NCBI GenBank assembly: GCA_017452405.1
Contig: JAFTMM010000132.1
Location: 1 to 17,686 of the forward strand
Origin: Clostridia bacterium
GTDB taxonomy: Bacteria; Bacillota; Clostridia; Christensenellales; Pumilibacteraceae
Length of the DNA: 17,686 bases
Direction: 5' to 3'
In this document: piece by piece, positions 1 through 7,041 of the stretch
Layout of the letters: every line of letters begins with the position of its first letter
How positions within the stretch are numbered: position 1 is the first letter of the stretch
Notes under the pieces: model-generated
Databases searched by the model: none
Told to the model about the DNA's origin: nothing
Seen by the model: only the letters and a program-made list of their open reading frames with translations
Position numbers and translations under genes: made by a program

Positions 1-172
1 CTGGGTAGCTGTCGTTAAACCGGGCAGAGTTATGTTCGAAATCGCAGGCGTAAGCGAAGAAGTAGCAAGAGAAGCGCTCCGCCTTGCATCGCACAAGCTC
101 CCCGTAAAGTGCAAGTTCATTCGCAAGGGCGAACAGCTTACCGGAGTTAAGGAAGAGGAGGTTAAAGCATAA
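1..172 (+). CDS. rplP: 50S ribosomal protein L16, C-terminal end (5' truncated)
   Basis: Reading in the frame that ends at the TAA at 170-172 gives 56 residues beginning WVAVVKPGRVMFEIAG and continuing through SHKLPVKCKFI. This is the typical C-terminal part of bacterial L16, a large-subunit protein near the peptidyl-transferase centre and the A-site tRNA elbow. The start lies upstream of the window, so length and N-terminus cannot be judged. The tail after the conserved core is short and acidic/basic (KEEEVKA). The last A of the stop codon is the first A of the next gene's ATG (TAATG), so L16 and L29 are probably translationally coupled. This is the normal S10-to-spc neighbour order in Bacillota. 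Confidence 0.95.
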   Translation, partial: WVAVVKPGRVMFEIAGVSEEVAREALRLASHKLPVKCKFIRKGEQLTGVKEEEVKA

Positions 173-369
173 TGAAAGCAAAGCAAGTACACGATATGAC
201 GGATAACGAGCTTGAAGCAAAGCTCGTAGAGTTGAAGTCTGAGTTGTTTAACCTGCGTTTCAGCCATGCTACTCACCAGTTGACTAACCCCATGCAGCTC
301 AAGAGCACTAAGCGTGATATCGCAAGAATCAAGACCGTGCTCAGCGCGCGCAAAGCTAAGCAGGCGTAA
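172..369 (+). CDS. rpmC: 50S ribosomal protein L29
   Basis: A 65-residue protein with the L29 signature: an N-terminal MTDNELEAKLVELKSELFNLRF helix followed by a second helix containing KRDIARIKTVL. L29 sits at the polypeptide exit tunnel next to L23 and helps form the docking site for the signal recognition particle and trigger factor. Its length is the family norm. The start overlaps the L16 stop by one base. An AGGAGG-like site lies inside the end of rplP (about 155-160), 11 bases upstream. The next gene, S17, begins 13 bases downstream. Confidence 0.97.
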   Translation: MKAKQVHDMTDNELEAKLVELKSELFNLRFSHATHQLTNPMQLKSTKRDIARIKTVLSARKAKQA

Positions 370-382
370 GGAGAGATAAGCA

Positions 383-646
383 ATGGAACCTATCGTAAGA
401 AACGAACGCAAAGTAAGAGAGGGTATCGTAGTAAGCGACAAGATGGAAAAGACCATCGTCGTAGCAGTACACGACAAAATCAAGCACCCTATATATAAAA
501 AGACGATGAACAAGACCAAGAAGTATAAGGCTCACGATGAGAAGAATGAAGCCGGTATCGGTGACAGAGTAGAAATCGAAGAAACCAGACCTCTTTCTAA
601 GGATAAGTACTTCCGTCTCGTTCGCATCGTGGAGAAAGCGAAGTAA
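383..646 (+). CDS. rpsQ: 30S ribosomal protein S17
   Basis: An 87-residue OB-fold protein. The characteristic run REGIVVSDKMEKTIVVAV is at residues 12-29. The loop with HPIYKKTMNKTKKYKAHDE follows, and then GDRVEIEETRPLSKDKYFRLV near the C-terminus. S17 is a primary 16S rRNA binder that helps assemble the 5' domain and body of the small subunit. It starts after an AAGGAG site with about 8 bases of spacing. It lies 13 bases after L29 and 12 bases before L14, in the usual order. Nothing unusual is visible. Confidence 0.97.
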   Translation: MEPIVRNERKVREGIVVSDKMEKTIVVAVHDKIKHPIYKKTMNKTKKYKAHDEKNEAGIGDRVEIEETRPLSKDKYFRLVRIVEKAK

Positions 647-658
647 GGAGTTTAGACC

Positions 659-1027
659 ATGATTCAACCGCAGACATATTTGAAAGTAGCCGACAACAGT
701 GGCGCAAAAGAAATAATGTGCATTCGCGTACTCGGTGGCTCCTTCAGACGCAGTGGCAACATCGGTGACGTTATCGTAGCTTCGGTTAAGTCCGCTACCC
801 CCGGTGGTGCAGTTAAGAAGGGCGACGTCGTTAAGGCAGTTATCGTTCGCAGTCACAAGGGTATCACCCGCGCGGACGGAAGACATATCAAGTTTGACGA
901 CAACGCGGCAGTTATTATTGACAACCAGAAACAGCCCAGAGGTACTCGTATCTTTGGACCAATCGCCAGAGAACTTCGTGAGAAAGATTATATGAAGATA
1001 ATCTCCCTCGCACCCGAAGTATATTAA
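659..1027 (+). CDS. rplN: 50S ribosomal protein L14
   Basis: A 122-residue protein, exactly the family length. It opens MIQPQTYLKVADNSGAKE, the hallmark L14 N-terminus, and ends with GPIARELREKDYMKIISLAPEVY. L14 binds 23S rRNA and contacts the small subunit through bridge B5/B8. It is also the docking point of the RsfS silencing factor. An AAGGAG site precedes the ATG by 7-8 bases. It is embedded in the spc operon, 13 bases before L24. Confidence 0.98.
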   Translation: MIQPQTYLKVADNSGAKEIMCIRVLGGSFRRSGNIGDVIVASVKSATPGGAVKKGDVVKAVIVRSHKGITRADGRHIKFDDNAAVIIDNQKQPRGTRIFGPIARELREKDYMKIISLAPEVY

Positions 1028-1040
1028 TTAAGGAGGACGT

Positions 1041-1493
1041 ATGAATAAATTAAACGTAAAGAAAGGTGACTACGTCCTCGTGCTTACGGGCAAGGACAAA
1101 GGCAAAAAAGGCGCGGTACTCAGCGCTTCTCCCAAGACTGAGACGGTTAAGGTAGAAGGCGTGAACGTTATTACCAAGCACGTTAAACCCCGTGGCGCTC
1201 AAGCTCCCGGTGGAATACAGAAAGAGCCCGGCAACATCCACGTTTCCAACGTACAGATCGTTTGCCCCGACTGCGGAAAAGGCACGAGAGTTGGCCACGC
1301 AGTAGTTGACGGCAAGAAGGCTCGTATTTGCAAGCATTGCGGAGCATCTCTTGACAAAGAGGGCAAGGCAGTAGCAAAGAAAGAAAAAGCAAGAAAGGCT
1401 AAGAAGGGAACCGAGGCAAGCGCAGAGGAAACTCCCAAGAAGAAGCCCGCAAGAAGAACCGCTAAGAAGACCGAAGAGTCCAGCGCGGAATAA
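1041..1493 (+). CDS. rplX: 50S ribosomal protein L24 with long lysine/glutamate-rich C-terminal tail
   Basis: A 150-residue protein whose first ~105 residues are a complete L24. The KOW segment is at about 5-35 (KKGDYVLVLTGKDKGKKGAV). A zinc-binding insertion follows, with Cys75, Cys78, Cys97 and Cys100 in a CPDC...CKHC arrangement. L24 is an early assembly protein that binds the 5' end of 23S rRNA near the exit tunnel. Bacterial L24 is usually about 100-105 residues. Here about 45 more residues follow, rich in Lys, Ala and Glu (for example KKEKARKAKKG and TPKKKPARRTAKKTEE), and are probably disordered. The AAGGAGG site lies about 6 bases before ATG. The gap to L5 is 38 bases, the longest in this half of the operon. 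Confidence 0.95.
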   Translation: MNKLNVKKGDYVLVLTGKDKGKKGAVLSASPKTETVKVEGVNVITKHVKPRGAQAPGGIQKEPGNIHVSNVQIVCPDCGKGTRVGHAVVDGKKARICKHCGASLDKEGKAVAKKEKARKAKKGTEASAEETPKKKPARRTAKKTEESSAE

Positions 1494-1531
1494 TATCAAA
1501 AACAAGGTAGTAATTACCGGAGGAACCCACA

Positions 1532-2170
1532 GTGGCAGAAACGAAAAAGAAGCAGGCAGCAACGGCAGAGGTAGCCGCTGAACCTGCAGTAAAAAAGGAA
1601 GCCGCTCCCAAGAAATATTCTGTAGGCGGCAGATACAGATTGTATGCCCGTTACTTGGAGGAGATCGTTCCCGCTCTCCAGTCCGAACGCGGATACAAGA
1701 ACGTAATGCAAGTACCCAAGATCGACAAGATCGTTGTAAATATGCGTCTCGGCGACGTTAAGGACAACGCTAAGAGCGTTCAGACGGCTATAAACGAGCT
1801 CGGCCAGATTACCGGTCAGAAGCCCATCGTCTGCAAGGCTAAGAAGTCGGTCGCTAACTTCAAAGTCAGAGAGGGTATGACGATAGGAGCAAAGGTTACG
1901 CTTCGCGGTCTCAGCGCGTACGAGTTCTTTGATAAACTCGTATCCATCGCTCTTCCCAGAGTGCGCGACTTCCGTGGCGTATCCGGTAAATCTTTCGACG
2001 GCAGAGGAAACTATGCTCTCGGCGTTAAGGAACAGATAATTTTCCCCGAAATCTCTTACGAACTCGTGGAAAAGTTGCGTGGTTTCGACGTAGCGGTTAT
2101 TACCACCGCAAAGACGGACGACGAGGCTAAGGCGCTTCTTGCGAAGCTGGGAATGCCCTTTAAGAACTAG
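1532..2170 (+). CDS. rplE: 50S ribosomal protein L5 with N-terminal extension (GTG start)
   Basis: A 212-residue protein. From about residue 41 it reads as normal L5: YLEEIVPALQSERGYKN, then MQVPKIDKIVVNM, and FPEISYELVEKLRGFDVAV near the end. L5 binds 5S rRNA with L18 and contacts the P-site tRNA and the small-subunit head. The family is usually about 179 residues. Here about 33 extra N-terminal residues rich in Ala, Lys and Glu precede the core. The start is GTG at 1532, supported by CCGGAGG at about 1517-1523 with 8 bases of spacing. No better-placed start lies next to the core, so the extension is probably translated. It mirrors the similar tail on the preceding L24. Confidence 0.94.
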   Translation: MAETKKKQAATAEVAAEPAVKKEAAPKKYSVGGRYRLYARYLEEIVPALQSERGYKNVMQVPKIDKIVVNMRLGDVKDNAKSVQTAINELGQITGQKPIVCKAKKSVANFKVREGMTIGAKVTLRGLSAYEFFDKLVSIALPRVRDFRGVSGKSFDGRGNYALGVKEQIIFPEISYELVEKLRGFDVAVITTAKTDDEAKALLAKLGMPFKN

Positions 2171-2181
2171 GAGAACGGAAA

Positions 2182-2367
2182 ATGGCTAAGAAAGCAATGA
2201 AGAACAAGCAGCAGAAACCTGCTAAGTTTTCAACGAGAGCTTATACGAGATGCACGATCTGCGGTCGTCCTCACGCGGTACTCCGCAAGTACGGCATCTG
2301 CAGAATCTGCTTCAGAGAAATGGCGTCGAGAGGCGAAATCCCCGGCGTTAAGAAATCCAGCTGGTAA
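2182..2367 (+). CDS. rpsZ: 30S ribosomal protein S14, zinc-binding type Z
   Basis: A 61-residue protein of the short zinc-binding S14 class. Cys24, Cys27, Cys40 and Cys43 form the CxxC...CxxC site (RCTICGRP...GICRICFRE), followed by the conserved end ASRGEIPGVKKSSW. S14 joins the head of the small subunit late in assembly. Type Z genes in the spc operon are the usual Gram-positive arrangement; zinc-free paralogues, if present, lie elsewhere and are Zur-controlled. The start follows an AGGAG with 8 bases of spacing, 11 bases after L5. Confidence 0.97.
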   Translation: MAKKAMKNKQQKPAKFSTRAYTRCTICGRPHAVLRKYGICRICFREMASRGEIPGVKKSSW

Positions 2368-2381
2368 GGAGGCGCGAATTT

Positions 2382-2798
2382 ATGATTACAACAGATCCTA
2401 TTGCTGATCTTCTCACGAGAATCAGAAACGCGCTTACCGCGCGTCACGAATCGGTTATCGTACCCTTGTCCAAGACGAAGAAGGCTATCGCCGATATTCT
2501 TCTTGAAGAAGGCTACGTTTCCGCAGTCGAAGTCGTTTCCGCTCAGGATAAAGACTCTAATAAAGTACACGACGTAATTAAGATTACGCTCAAATACGGA
2601 CCGGCAAAGCAGAAGGTTATCACCAACCTCAAGAGAATTTCCAAACCCGGTCTCCGCGTTTACGCAGGTCTTGAGGATCTTCCCAAGGTTCTCGACGGTC
2701 TCGGAATCGCAATCATCTCGACTTCTAAGGGCATCATGACCGATAAGAATGCGAGAGCGAACAAAGTCGGCGGCGAAGTGCTCGCATACGTTTGGTAA
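2382..2798 (+). CDS. rpsH: 30S ribosomal protein S8
   Basis: A 138-residue protein beginning MITTDPIADLLTRIRNA and ending STSKGIMTDKNARANKVGG plus the LAYVW terminus, both diagnostic of S8. S8 binds the central domain of 16S rRNA. In E. coli it also represses its operon by binding mRNA near rplE; whether that applies here cannot be read from the sequence. It is slightly longer than the ~132-residue norm because of a few extra residues around QDKDSNKVHDV. The AAGGAGG site lies 10 bases upstream of ATG. The spacing to L6 is 10 bases. Confidence 0.97.
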   Translation: MITTDPIADLLTRIRNALTARHESVIVPLSKTKKAIADILLEEGYVSAVEVVSAQDKDSNKVHDVIKITLKYGPAKQKVITNLKRISKPGLRVYAGLEDLPKVLDGLGIAIISTSKGIMTDKNARANKVGGEVLAYVW

Positions 2799-2808
2799 GG
2801 AGGGCGCT

Positions 2809-3375
2809 ATGTCACGTATAGGTAGATTACCCATCGACGTTCCCGAAAAGGTAACGGTAGCGGTAAACGGAAACGTTGTTACCGTTAAAGGCCCCCTCGG
2901 CGAACTCAGTCAGAAAATCGCAAGCAGACATATTACCGTTAAGGTAGAAGGCAGTCAGGTGCTCGTTGAGCGCGCTAACGATACCGGTGAAGCAAAGTCG
3001 GCTCACGGTCTTTACCGTCAGCTCGTTGCTAACATGGTTAAAGGCGTCGTTGCTCCGTTCACCAAGACTCTCATTATCTCGGGTGTAGGTTACAAGGCAA
3101 CCGTTCAGGGAAGCAAGCTTGTGCTTAACCTTGGATATTCTCACAACGTAGAATTCGACCTTCCCGCAGGCGTTAAAGCTGAAGCTAAGGAAGGCGACGA
3201 TAAGGATAAGAAAACCCTTCAGGTTGTCGTTTCCGGCATCTCCAAGGAAGCGGTTGGACAGTTCGCAGCAAAGATTAAAGCTGCTCGTCCCGTTGAACCT
3301 TATCATGGATACGGTGTACATTACAGCGACGAAGTCGTAATCCGCAAGGAGGGCAAGACTTCGGGTAAGAAGTAA
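2809..3375 (+). CDS. rplF: 50S ribosomal protein L6
   Basis: A 188-residue protein starting MSRIGRLPIDVPEKV, the conserved L6 N-terminus. The reading frame is open further upstream to 2749, but that part overlaps the end of S8. An AAGGAGGG site at 2797-2804 sits just before ATG 2809, so I chose 2809. L6 binds near the sarcin-ricin loop and factor-binding site of the large subunit. The C-terminal domain contains a short charged insertion at about residues 126-137 (AKEGDDKDKKT) compared with the ~178-residue norm. The family end PVEPYHGYGVHYSDEVV is intact. Confidence 0.96.
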   Translation: MSRIGRLPIDVPEKVTVAVNGNVVTVKGPLGELSQKIASRHITVKVEGSQVLVERANDTGEAKSAHGLYRQLVANMVKGVVAPFTKTLIISGVGYKATVQGSKLVLNLGYSHNVEFDLPAGVKAEAKEGDDKDKKTLQVVVSGISKEAVGQFAAKIKAARPVEPYHGYGVHYSDEVVIRKEGKTSGKK

Positions 3376-3384
3376 TAAAGAGTT

Positions 3385-3747
3385 ATGATAAACAAAGCAA
3401 ACAAAAATGAAATCAGACAGAAGCGTCACAGAAGAGTACGCGAATACGTTAACGGCACGGCTTCCCGCCCTCGTCTTTCGGTATATCGCAGTACCACTCA
3501 CATCTACGCTCAGCTCATCGACGATGAAAAGCAAGTAACTCTTTGCTCCTCTTCCACGGTTGCAAAGGATCTCGACGTCAAAGGAATGACCAAGGTTGAA
3601 GCTGCCGAAGCAGTAGGCAAGAACGTAGCTGAAAAGGCTAAGGCTCTCGGTATCGAGAAGGCAGTATTCGACAGAGGCGGATACCTTTACATCGGTAGAG
3701 TAAAGGCACTCGCAGAAGGCGCTCGCAGCGGCGGATTGACGATTTAG
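3385..3747 (+). CDS. rplR: 50S ribosomal protein L18
   Basis: A 120-residue protein of normal length. It shows the L18 signature RRVREYVNGTASRPRLSVYR near residue 17, HIYAQLIDD after it, and the end FDRGGYLYIGRVKALAEGAR. L18 binds 5S rRNA together with L5. The ribosome binding site is weak: only AAGAG lies before the ATG, 9 bases after the L6 stop. Translation may therefore depend on coupling to rplF. Confidence 0.96.
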   Translation: MINKANKNEIRQKRHRRVREYVNGTASRPRLSVYRSTTHIYAQLIDDEKQVTLCSSSTVAKDLDVKGMTKVEAAEAVGKNVAEKAKALGIEKAVFDRGGYLYIGRVKALAEGARSGGLTI

Positions 3748-3756
3748 GAGTAGGCT

Positions 3757-4269
3757 ATGGCAAGAAGAGACAGAGAAGAAGTTAAGCAGGACGACGGCAT
3801 CAACAGCAAGCTCGTCGCTGTCAACAGAATAACCAAGGTCGTTAAGGGCGGACGCATTATGCGTTTTGCAGCTCTCGTAGTAGTAGGCGACGGAAAGGGC
3901 AGAGTTGGTATCGGTACCGGCAAGGCTAAGGAAGTTCCCGAAGCTATCAAGAAGGCAGAGATTCAGGCTCGTCGTAGCATGATCACTCTTCCTCTCAGCG
4001 AAACGACTATTCCTCATACGGTTAAGGGTAAGTTCGGTAAGAGCGTCGTTCTTATGAAGCCGGCTCCCGAAGGTAACGGTATTATAGCCGGTGGTAGCGT
4101 TCGTGCTATCGTAGAACTTGCAGGTATTAAGAACATCACCACCAAGTCCTACGGCTCCCGTAACCCCATCAACACCGTACGCGCGGCTCTCGCGGGACTC
4201 AGCGAACTTCGCTCTCCCGAGCAGATCGCGGCTCTCCGCGGAAAGACCGTGGAAGAAATCCAGGCGTGA
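3757..4269 (+). CDS. rpsE: 30S ribosomal protein S5
   Basis: A 170-residue protein. The dsRBD-like N-terminal half contains VNRITKVVKGGRIMRFAALV and GDGKGRVGIGTGKAKEVPEA. The C-terminal half has the conserved TTIPHTVKGKFG, PEGNGIIAGGSVRAIVELAG and TKSYGSRNP. S5 lies at the mRNA entrance and takes part in decoding accuracy and mRNA unwinding; loop changes in this family give spectinomycin resistance. Length is normal. It starts 9 bases after L18 behind a TTAGGAG site, and L30 follows after 8 bases. Confidence 0.97.
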   Translation: MARRDREEVKQDDGINSKLVAVNRITKVVKGGRIMRFAALVVVGDGKGRVGIGTGKAKEVPEAIKKAEIQARRSMITLPLSETTIPHTVKGKFGKSVVLMKPAPEGNGIIAGGSVRAIVELAGIKNITTKSYGSRNPINTVRAALAGLSELRSPEQIAALRGKTVEEIQA

Positions 4270-4277
4270 GGTGAAAA

Positions 4278-4463
4278 ATGGCAGATAAAATGATTAAGAT
4301 TACCCTCGTCAAGAGCACGAGCGGCAGACTCGCGAAGCAACAGAAAACCGTTGAAGCGCTCGGTCTTCGTAAGATCGGACAGTCCGTTATTAAGAAGGAT
4401 AACGAATGCACTCGCGGTATGGTCTTCGTGGTTAAGCACCTTGTCGAAGTCACCGAAGCTTAA
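4278..4463 (+). CDS. rpmD: 50S ribosomal protein L30
   Basis: A 61-residue protein typical of bacterial L30. The beta strand KMIKITLVKSTSGR is at residues 4-17. The helix KTVEALGLRKIGQSV follows, and it ends GMVFVVKHLVEVTE. L30 is a small large-subunit protein that is absent from some lineages; here it holds its usual place between S5 and L15. The start lies behind GAGGTG with 6-7 bases of spacing. Confidence 0.96.
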   Translation: MADKMIKITLVKSTSGRLAKQQKTVEALGLRKIGQSVIKKDNECTRGMVFVVKHLVEVTEA

Positions 4464-4479
4464 AGAGAGGTAAATTGAA

Positions 4480-4923
4480 ATGATTATAAACGAATTAAAA
4501 CCGGCTATGGGCGCTAAGAAAGCTCCCAAGCGTCTCGGCAGAGGTATCGGTTCCGGTACCGGTAAGACCGCAGGTAAGGGTCATAAAGGTCAGTGGGCAA
4601 GAAGCGGTGGCGGTGTTCGTCCCGGCTTCGAAGGTCAGATTTTCGGACTTACCCGTAGACTTCCCAAAGCGGGCTTTGATAACAATTGGAGAAAGGTATA
4701 CTCCACCGTTAACGTAAGCGCTCTCGAAGCATTCGAGGACGGCGCAACCGTTACCGCTGAAGTTCTTCTCGAAAAGGGTATCCTTTCCAAGATCGAACCT
4801 TACGGACTTAAGGTTCTCGGCGTCGGCGAACTTACTAAGAAGCTCAACGTCGTTGCTAAGAAGTTCACCAAGAGCGCAGAAGAAAAAATTAAGGCTGTCG
4901 GTGGCACCGCAGAGGTAAAATAA
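4480..4923 (+). CDS. rplO: 50S ribosomal protein L15
   Basis: A 147-residue protein with the glycine-rich L15 N-terminus: RLGRGIGSGTGKTAGKGHKG at about residues 18-37, then GVRPGFEGQ. The C-terminal domain includes ALEAFEDGATVTAEVLLEKG and LKVLGVGELTKKLNVVAKKF. L15 threads between 23S rRNA domains and is needed for late large-subunit assembly. Length is normal. Only two bases separate its stop from secY, whose ribosome binding site (GAGG, about 4912-4915) lies inside rplO, so the two are probably coupled. Confidence 0.97.
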   Translation: MIINELKPAMGAKKAPKRLGRGIGSGTGKTAGKGHKGQWARSGGGVRPGFEGQIFGLTRRLPKAGFDNNWRKVYSTVNVSALEAFEDGATVTAEVLLEKGILSKIEPYGLKVLGVGELTKKLNVVAKKFTKSAEEKIKAVGGTAEVK

Positions 4924-4925
4924 TA

Positions 4926-6260
4926 ATGTTCCAGACTTTGATTAACGCGTTTAAGAATAAGGAAGTCCGCTCTAAGATCCTTCTTACGCTTCTCATTCTC
5001 TTCATTTACAGAGTGGGTTGCTGGATCCCTACGCCCGGACTTAACACTGATGCATTGGCAGGTGCATTCACGGGTACGGAAAACACTTTCCTTACCCTCC
5101 TCAACGGCATCACCGGTGATGCGCTCCAGAACGGCGCGCTCCCGGCACTCGGTATCTCGCCTTATATCAACGCGTCCATTATATCGCAGTTACTCACTAT
5201 TGCGATTCCGGCATTAGAGCGTTGGAGTAAGCAGGGCGACGAAGGTAAGCGTAAGATGGCTATGTTCACCCGCGTTCTTACCGTAATCCCCGCAGTAGTT
5301 CAGGCTGTTGGTATCGTTTACTCTTTCGGAATGGCTGGTTACCTTTCCGCAGGCGAATTTAACAACGAGTCCCTCAACATATTTGCATTCGATATGAGCC
5401 CCGTACTTCTCGGCTTCATTATCGGAGTAATCCTTGTGTGTGGCGCGGTATTCACGATGTGGCTTGGCGAAAAGCTTACCGATCTCGGAATTGGCAACGG
5501 TATCTCGCTCCTCATCTTCATTGGTATCCTTTCGACCGCAGGTATTGCAATCGTTGAGAACATAACCTCTTGGACCAACAATGAAAACGCTCCTTGGTAT
5601 CTTCTCATCTTCCTCGCACTCGTAATATCGATCTTCTTCCTTATTACGTTGATCGACGGAGCAGAGCGTAAGATTCCCGTGCAGTACGCTAAGCAGGTTA
5701 AGGGCAGAAAGATGTACGGCGGACAGAGCACGCATATTCCCATCAAGGTTAATGCGTCCGGCGTTCTTCCTATCATTTTCGCTACCGCAATCATTACTTT
5801 CCCTCAGCTTATCATGCAGATGTTCAACGCTACGGATAACTGGTGGATCATGCTCTTCGGTACCGGTCAGCCCCTCTACTTCGTACTCTCCGGTCTGCTT
5901 ATATTGTTCTTCAGCTACTTCTACGCTATGATTCAGTTCCAGCCCGACGAAGTTGCAAGAAACCTTCAGCAGTACGGCGGATTCATTCCCGGTATCAGAC
6001 CGGGCAAGGCTACCGCAGAATACCTCAAGAGAGTAAGCAGAAGACTCACGCTTTTCGGCGCGATCTACCTTGCGTTCGTATTCATCGTTCCCTCGGTATT
6101 GTTCTCCATTCTTCAGACGACTCTCGGCTTCGCGTCCTCGCTGACTAACGCATTCTCGTCCACTGGTATGCTCATCGTAGTGTCCGTTGCGCTTGAATTC
6201 CAGAAGCAGCTTGAAAGCCAGCTGATGATGAGGCAGTATAAGGGCTTCTTAAAGAACTAA
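4926..6260 (+). CDS. secY: Protein translocase subunit SecY
   Basis: A 444-residue polytopic membrane protein, the channel of the Sec translocon; it works with SecE, SecG and the SecA ATPase. Ten hydrophobic segments can be counted. SecY hallmarks include RVGCWIPTPGLN in the first segment and plug region, LPALGISPYINASIISQLL leading into TM2, RKIPVQYAKQVKGRKMYGG before TM6, and the C-terminal cytoplasmic loop FQPDEVARNLQQYGGFIPG with PGKATAEYLKRV. These parts touch SecA and the ribosome. Length is as expected for the family. It is the last gene of the tightly packed spc section; a 163-base gap follows before adk. Confidence 0.98.
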   Translation: MFQTLINAFKNKEVRSKILLTLLILFIYRVGCWIPTPGLNTDALAGAFTGTENTFLTLLNGITGDALQNGALPALGISPYINASIISQLLTIAIPALERWSKQGDEGKRKMAMFTRVLTVIPAVVQAVGIVYSFGMAGYLSAGEFNNESLNIFAFDMSPVLLGFIIGVILVCGAVFTMWLGEKLTDLGIGNGISLLIFIGILSTAGIAIVENITSWTNNENAPWYLLIFLALVISIFFLITLIDGAERKIPVQYAKQVKGRKMYGGQSTHIPIKVNASGVLPIIFATAIITFPQLIMQMFNATDNWWIMLFGTGQPLYFVLSGLLILFFSYFYAMIQFQPDEVARNLQQYGGFIPGIRPGKATAEYLKRVSRRLTLFGAIYLAFVFIVPSVLFSILQTTLGFASSLTNAFSSTGMLIVVSVALEFQKQLESQLMMRQYKGFLKN

Positions 6261-6364
6261 GGTAAGGCATATAGCACCCTCTGACGAACTACGTTCTCGG
6301 TCGTGTACGTTTTGGTACACGTCGCTCGACAGTTGTTCGTCATAGTGGCACTCTCTGCCTTCCC
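6261..6364 (+). promoter_or_regulatory. Long imperfect hairpin between secY and adk
   Basis: The first 104 bases after secY can fold back on themselves. The outer arms 6261-6269 and 6356-6364 pair over nine positions with one mismatch. A middle helix pairs TGACGAAC (6282-6289) with GTTCGTCA (6335-6342). An apical stem pairs CGTGTAC (6302-6308) with GTACACG (6315-6321). No run of T follows, so this is not a standard intrinsic terminator. It could be an mRNA processing or stability element, or a leader for the adk-map-infA section. The pairing is visible; the function is inference, and no known RNA family was recognised. Confidence 0.5.
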
Positions 6365-6365
6365 T

Positions 6366-6394
6366 TCGACATACAAAGTCAATTCATTTATCTT
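6366..6394 (+). promoter_or_regulatory. Possible sigma-A-type promoter for adk
   Basis: TCGACA (6366-6371, five of six matches to TTGACA) is followed after 17 bases by TATCTT (6389-6394, four of six matches to TATAAT). It lies about 30 bases upstream of the adk start, beyond the hairpin. The -10 box is weak, so this is only a candidate. A similar TCGACA with a 17-base spacer occurs upstream of the gene at 11840. Confidence 0.3.
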
Positions 6395-6423
6395 CACGAC
6401 TTACGTTGTGCAAGGAGAAAACA

Positions 6424-7041
6424 ATGAATATTATACTTCTTGGCGCGCCGGGTGCGGGAAAAGGCACTCAGGCAACGCGTATTCAGGAAAATTACAAAGT
6501 AAAGCATATCTCGACCGGAGACATCTTCCGTTATAATATCAAACAGCAGACGGAAATCGGCGTGCTTGCTCAGTCCTATATTCAGAAAGGACAGCTCGTT
6601 CCCGACGAAGTTACCTGCAAGATCGTTGAGATTGCGCTTAACGAGATTAATAACGAGAACTTCATGCTTGACGGTTTCCCCAGAAACATCAATCAGGCGC
6701 AGGTTCTTGACAAGCTCGTTAAAATAGACAAAGTTATCGATATCTCCGTAGACCTCGGCGCACTTACCGAGAGAATCTGCGGAAGAAGAAGTTGTACCGC
6801 TTGCGGAAACCTCACTCACGTTTCCCGTCTTGGCGGTAAAAACACTTGCGAGAAATGCGGTGGTGAGCTTATCCAGCGTTCGGACGACAAGGAAGAAACC
6901 GTTAAGTCCAGACTTGCTGTATATAGCGAACAGACCGCGCCCCTCATTGAGTACTACAAAGCTCAGGGCAAACTCGTTTCCGTTAACGGAATGGGAACGC
7001 CTGACGAAGTATTCGAAGAGGTTAAGAAGGTTCTCGGATGA
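6424..7041 (+). CDS. adk: Adenylate kinase, zinc-binding LID type
   Basis: A 205-residue enzyme catalysing ATP + AMP = 2 ADP in the cytoplasm. The P-loop GAPGAGKGT is at residues 7-15 and the AMP-binding TGDIFR at 31-36. GFPRN is at 84-88. The LID has four cysteines at 124, 127, 142 and 145 (CTAC...CEKC), the zinc-structured form common in Gram-positive bacteria. The LID is a little shorter than in Bacillus (~217 residues overall). The start ATG 6424 follows AAGGAG at 6412-6417 with six bases of spacing; an in-frame ATG at 6406 lies upstream of that site and is rejected. The stop overlaps the next ATG by four bases (ATGA), so adk and map are probably coupled. Confidence 0.97.
   Translation: MNIILLGAPGAGKGTQATRIQENYKVKHISTGDIFRYNIKQQTEIGVLAQSYIQKGQLVPDEVTCKIVEIALNEINNENFMLDGFPRNINQAQVLDKLVKIDKVIDISVDLGALTERICGRRSCTACGNLTHVSRLGGKNTCEKCGGELIQRSDDKEETVKSRLAVYSEQTAPLIEYYKAQGKLVSVNGMGTPDEVFEEVKKVLG

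Noticed and set aside
2827..4017. A 396-codon open frame on the - strand across L6, L18 and S5
   Set aside because: It is antisense to three unmistakable ribosomal-protein genes, has no ribosome binding site of its own and reads as low-information sequence; codon bias of highly expressed genes leaves the reverse frame free of stops.
6406..6423. Earlier in-frame start for adk
   Set aside because: ATG 6406 lies upstream of the AAGGAG site that serves ATG 6424, and the family N-terminus begins MNIILLGAPG.
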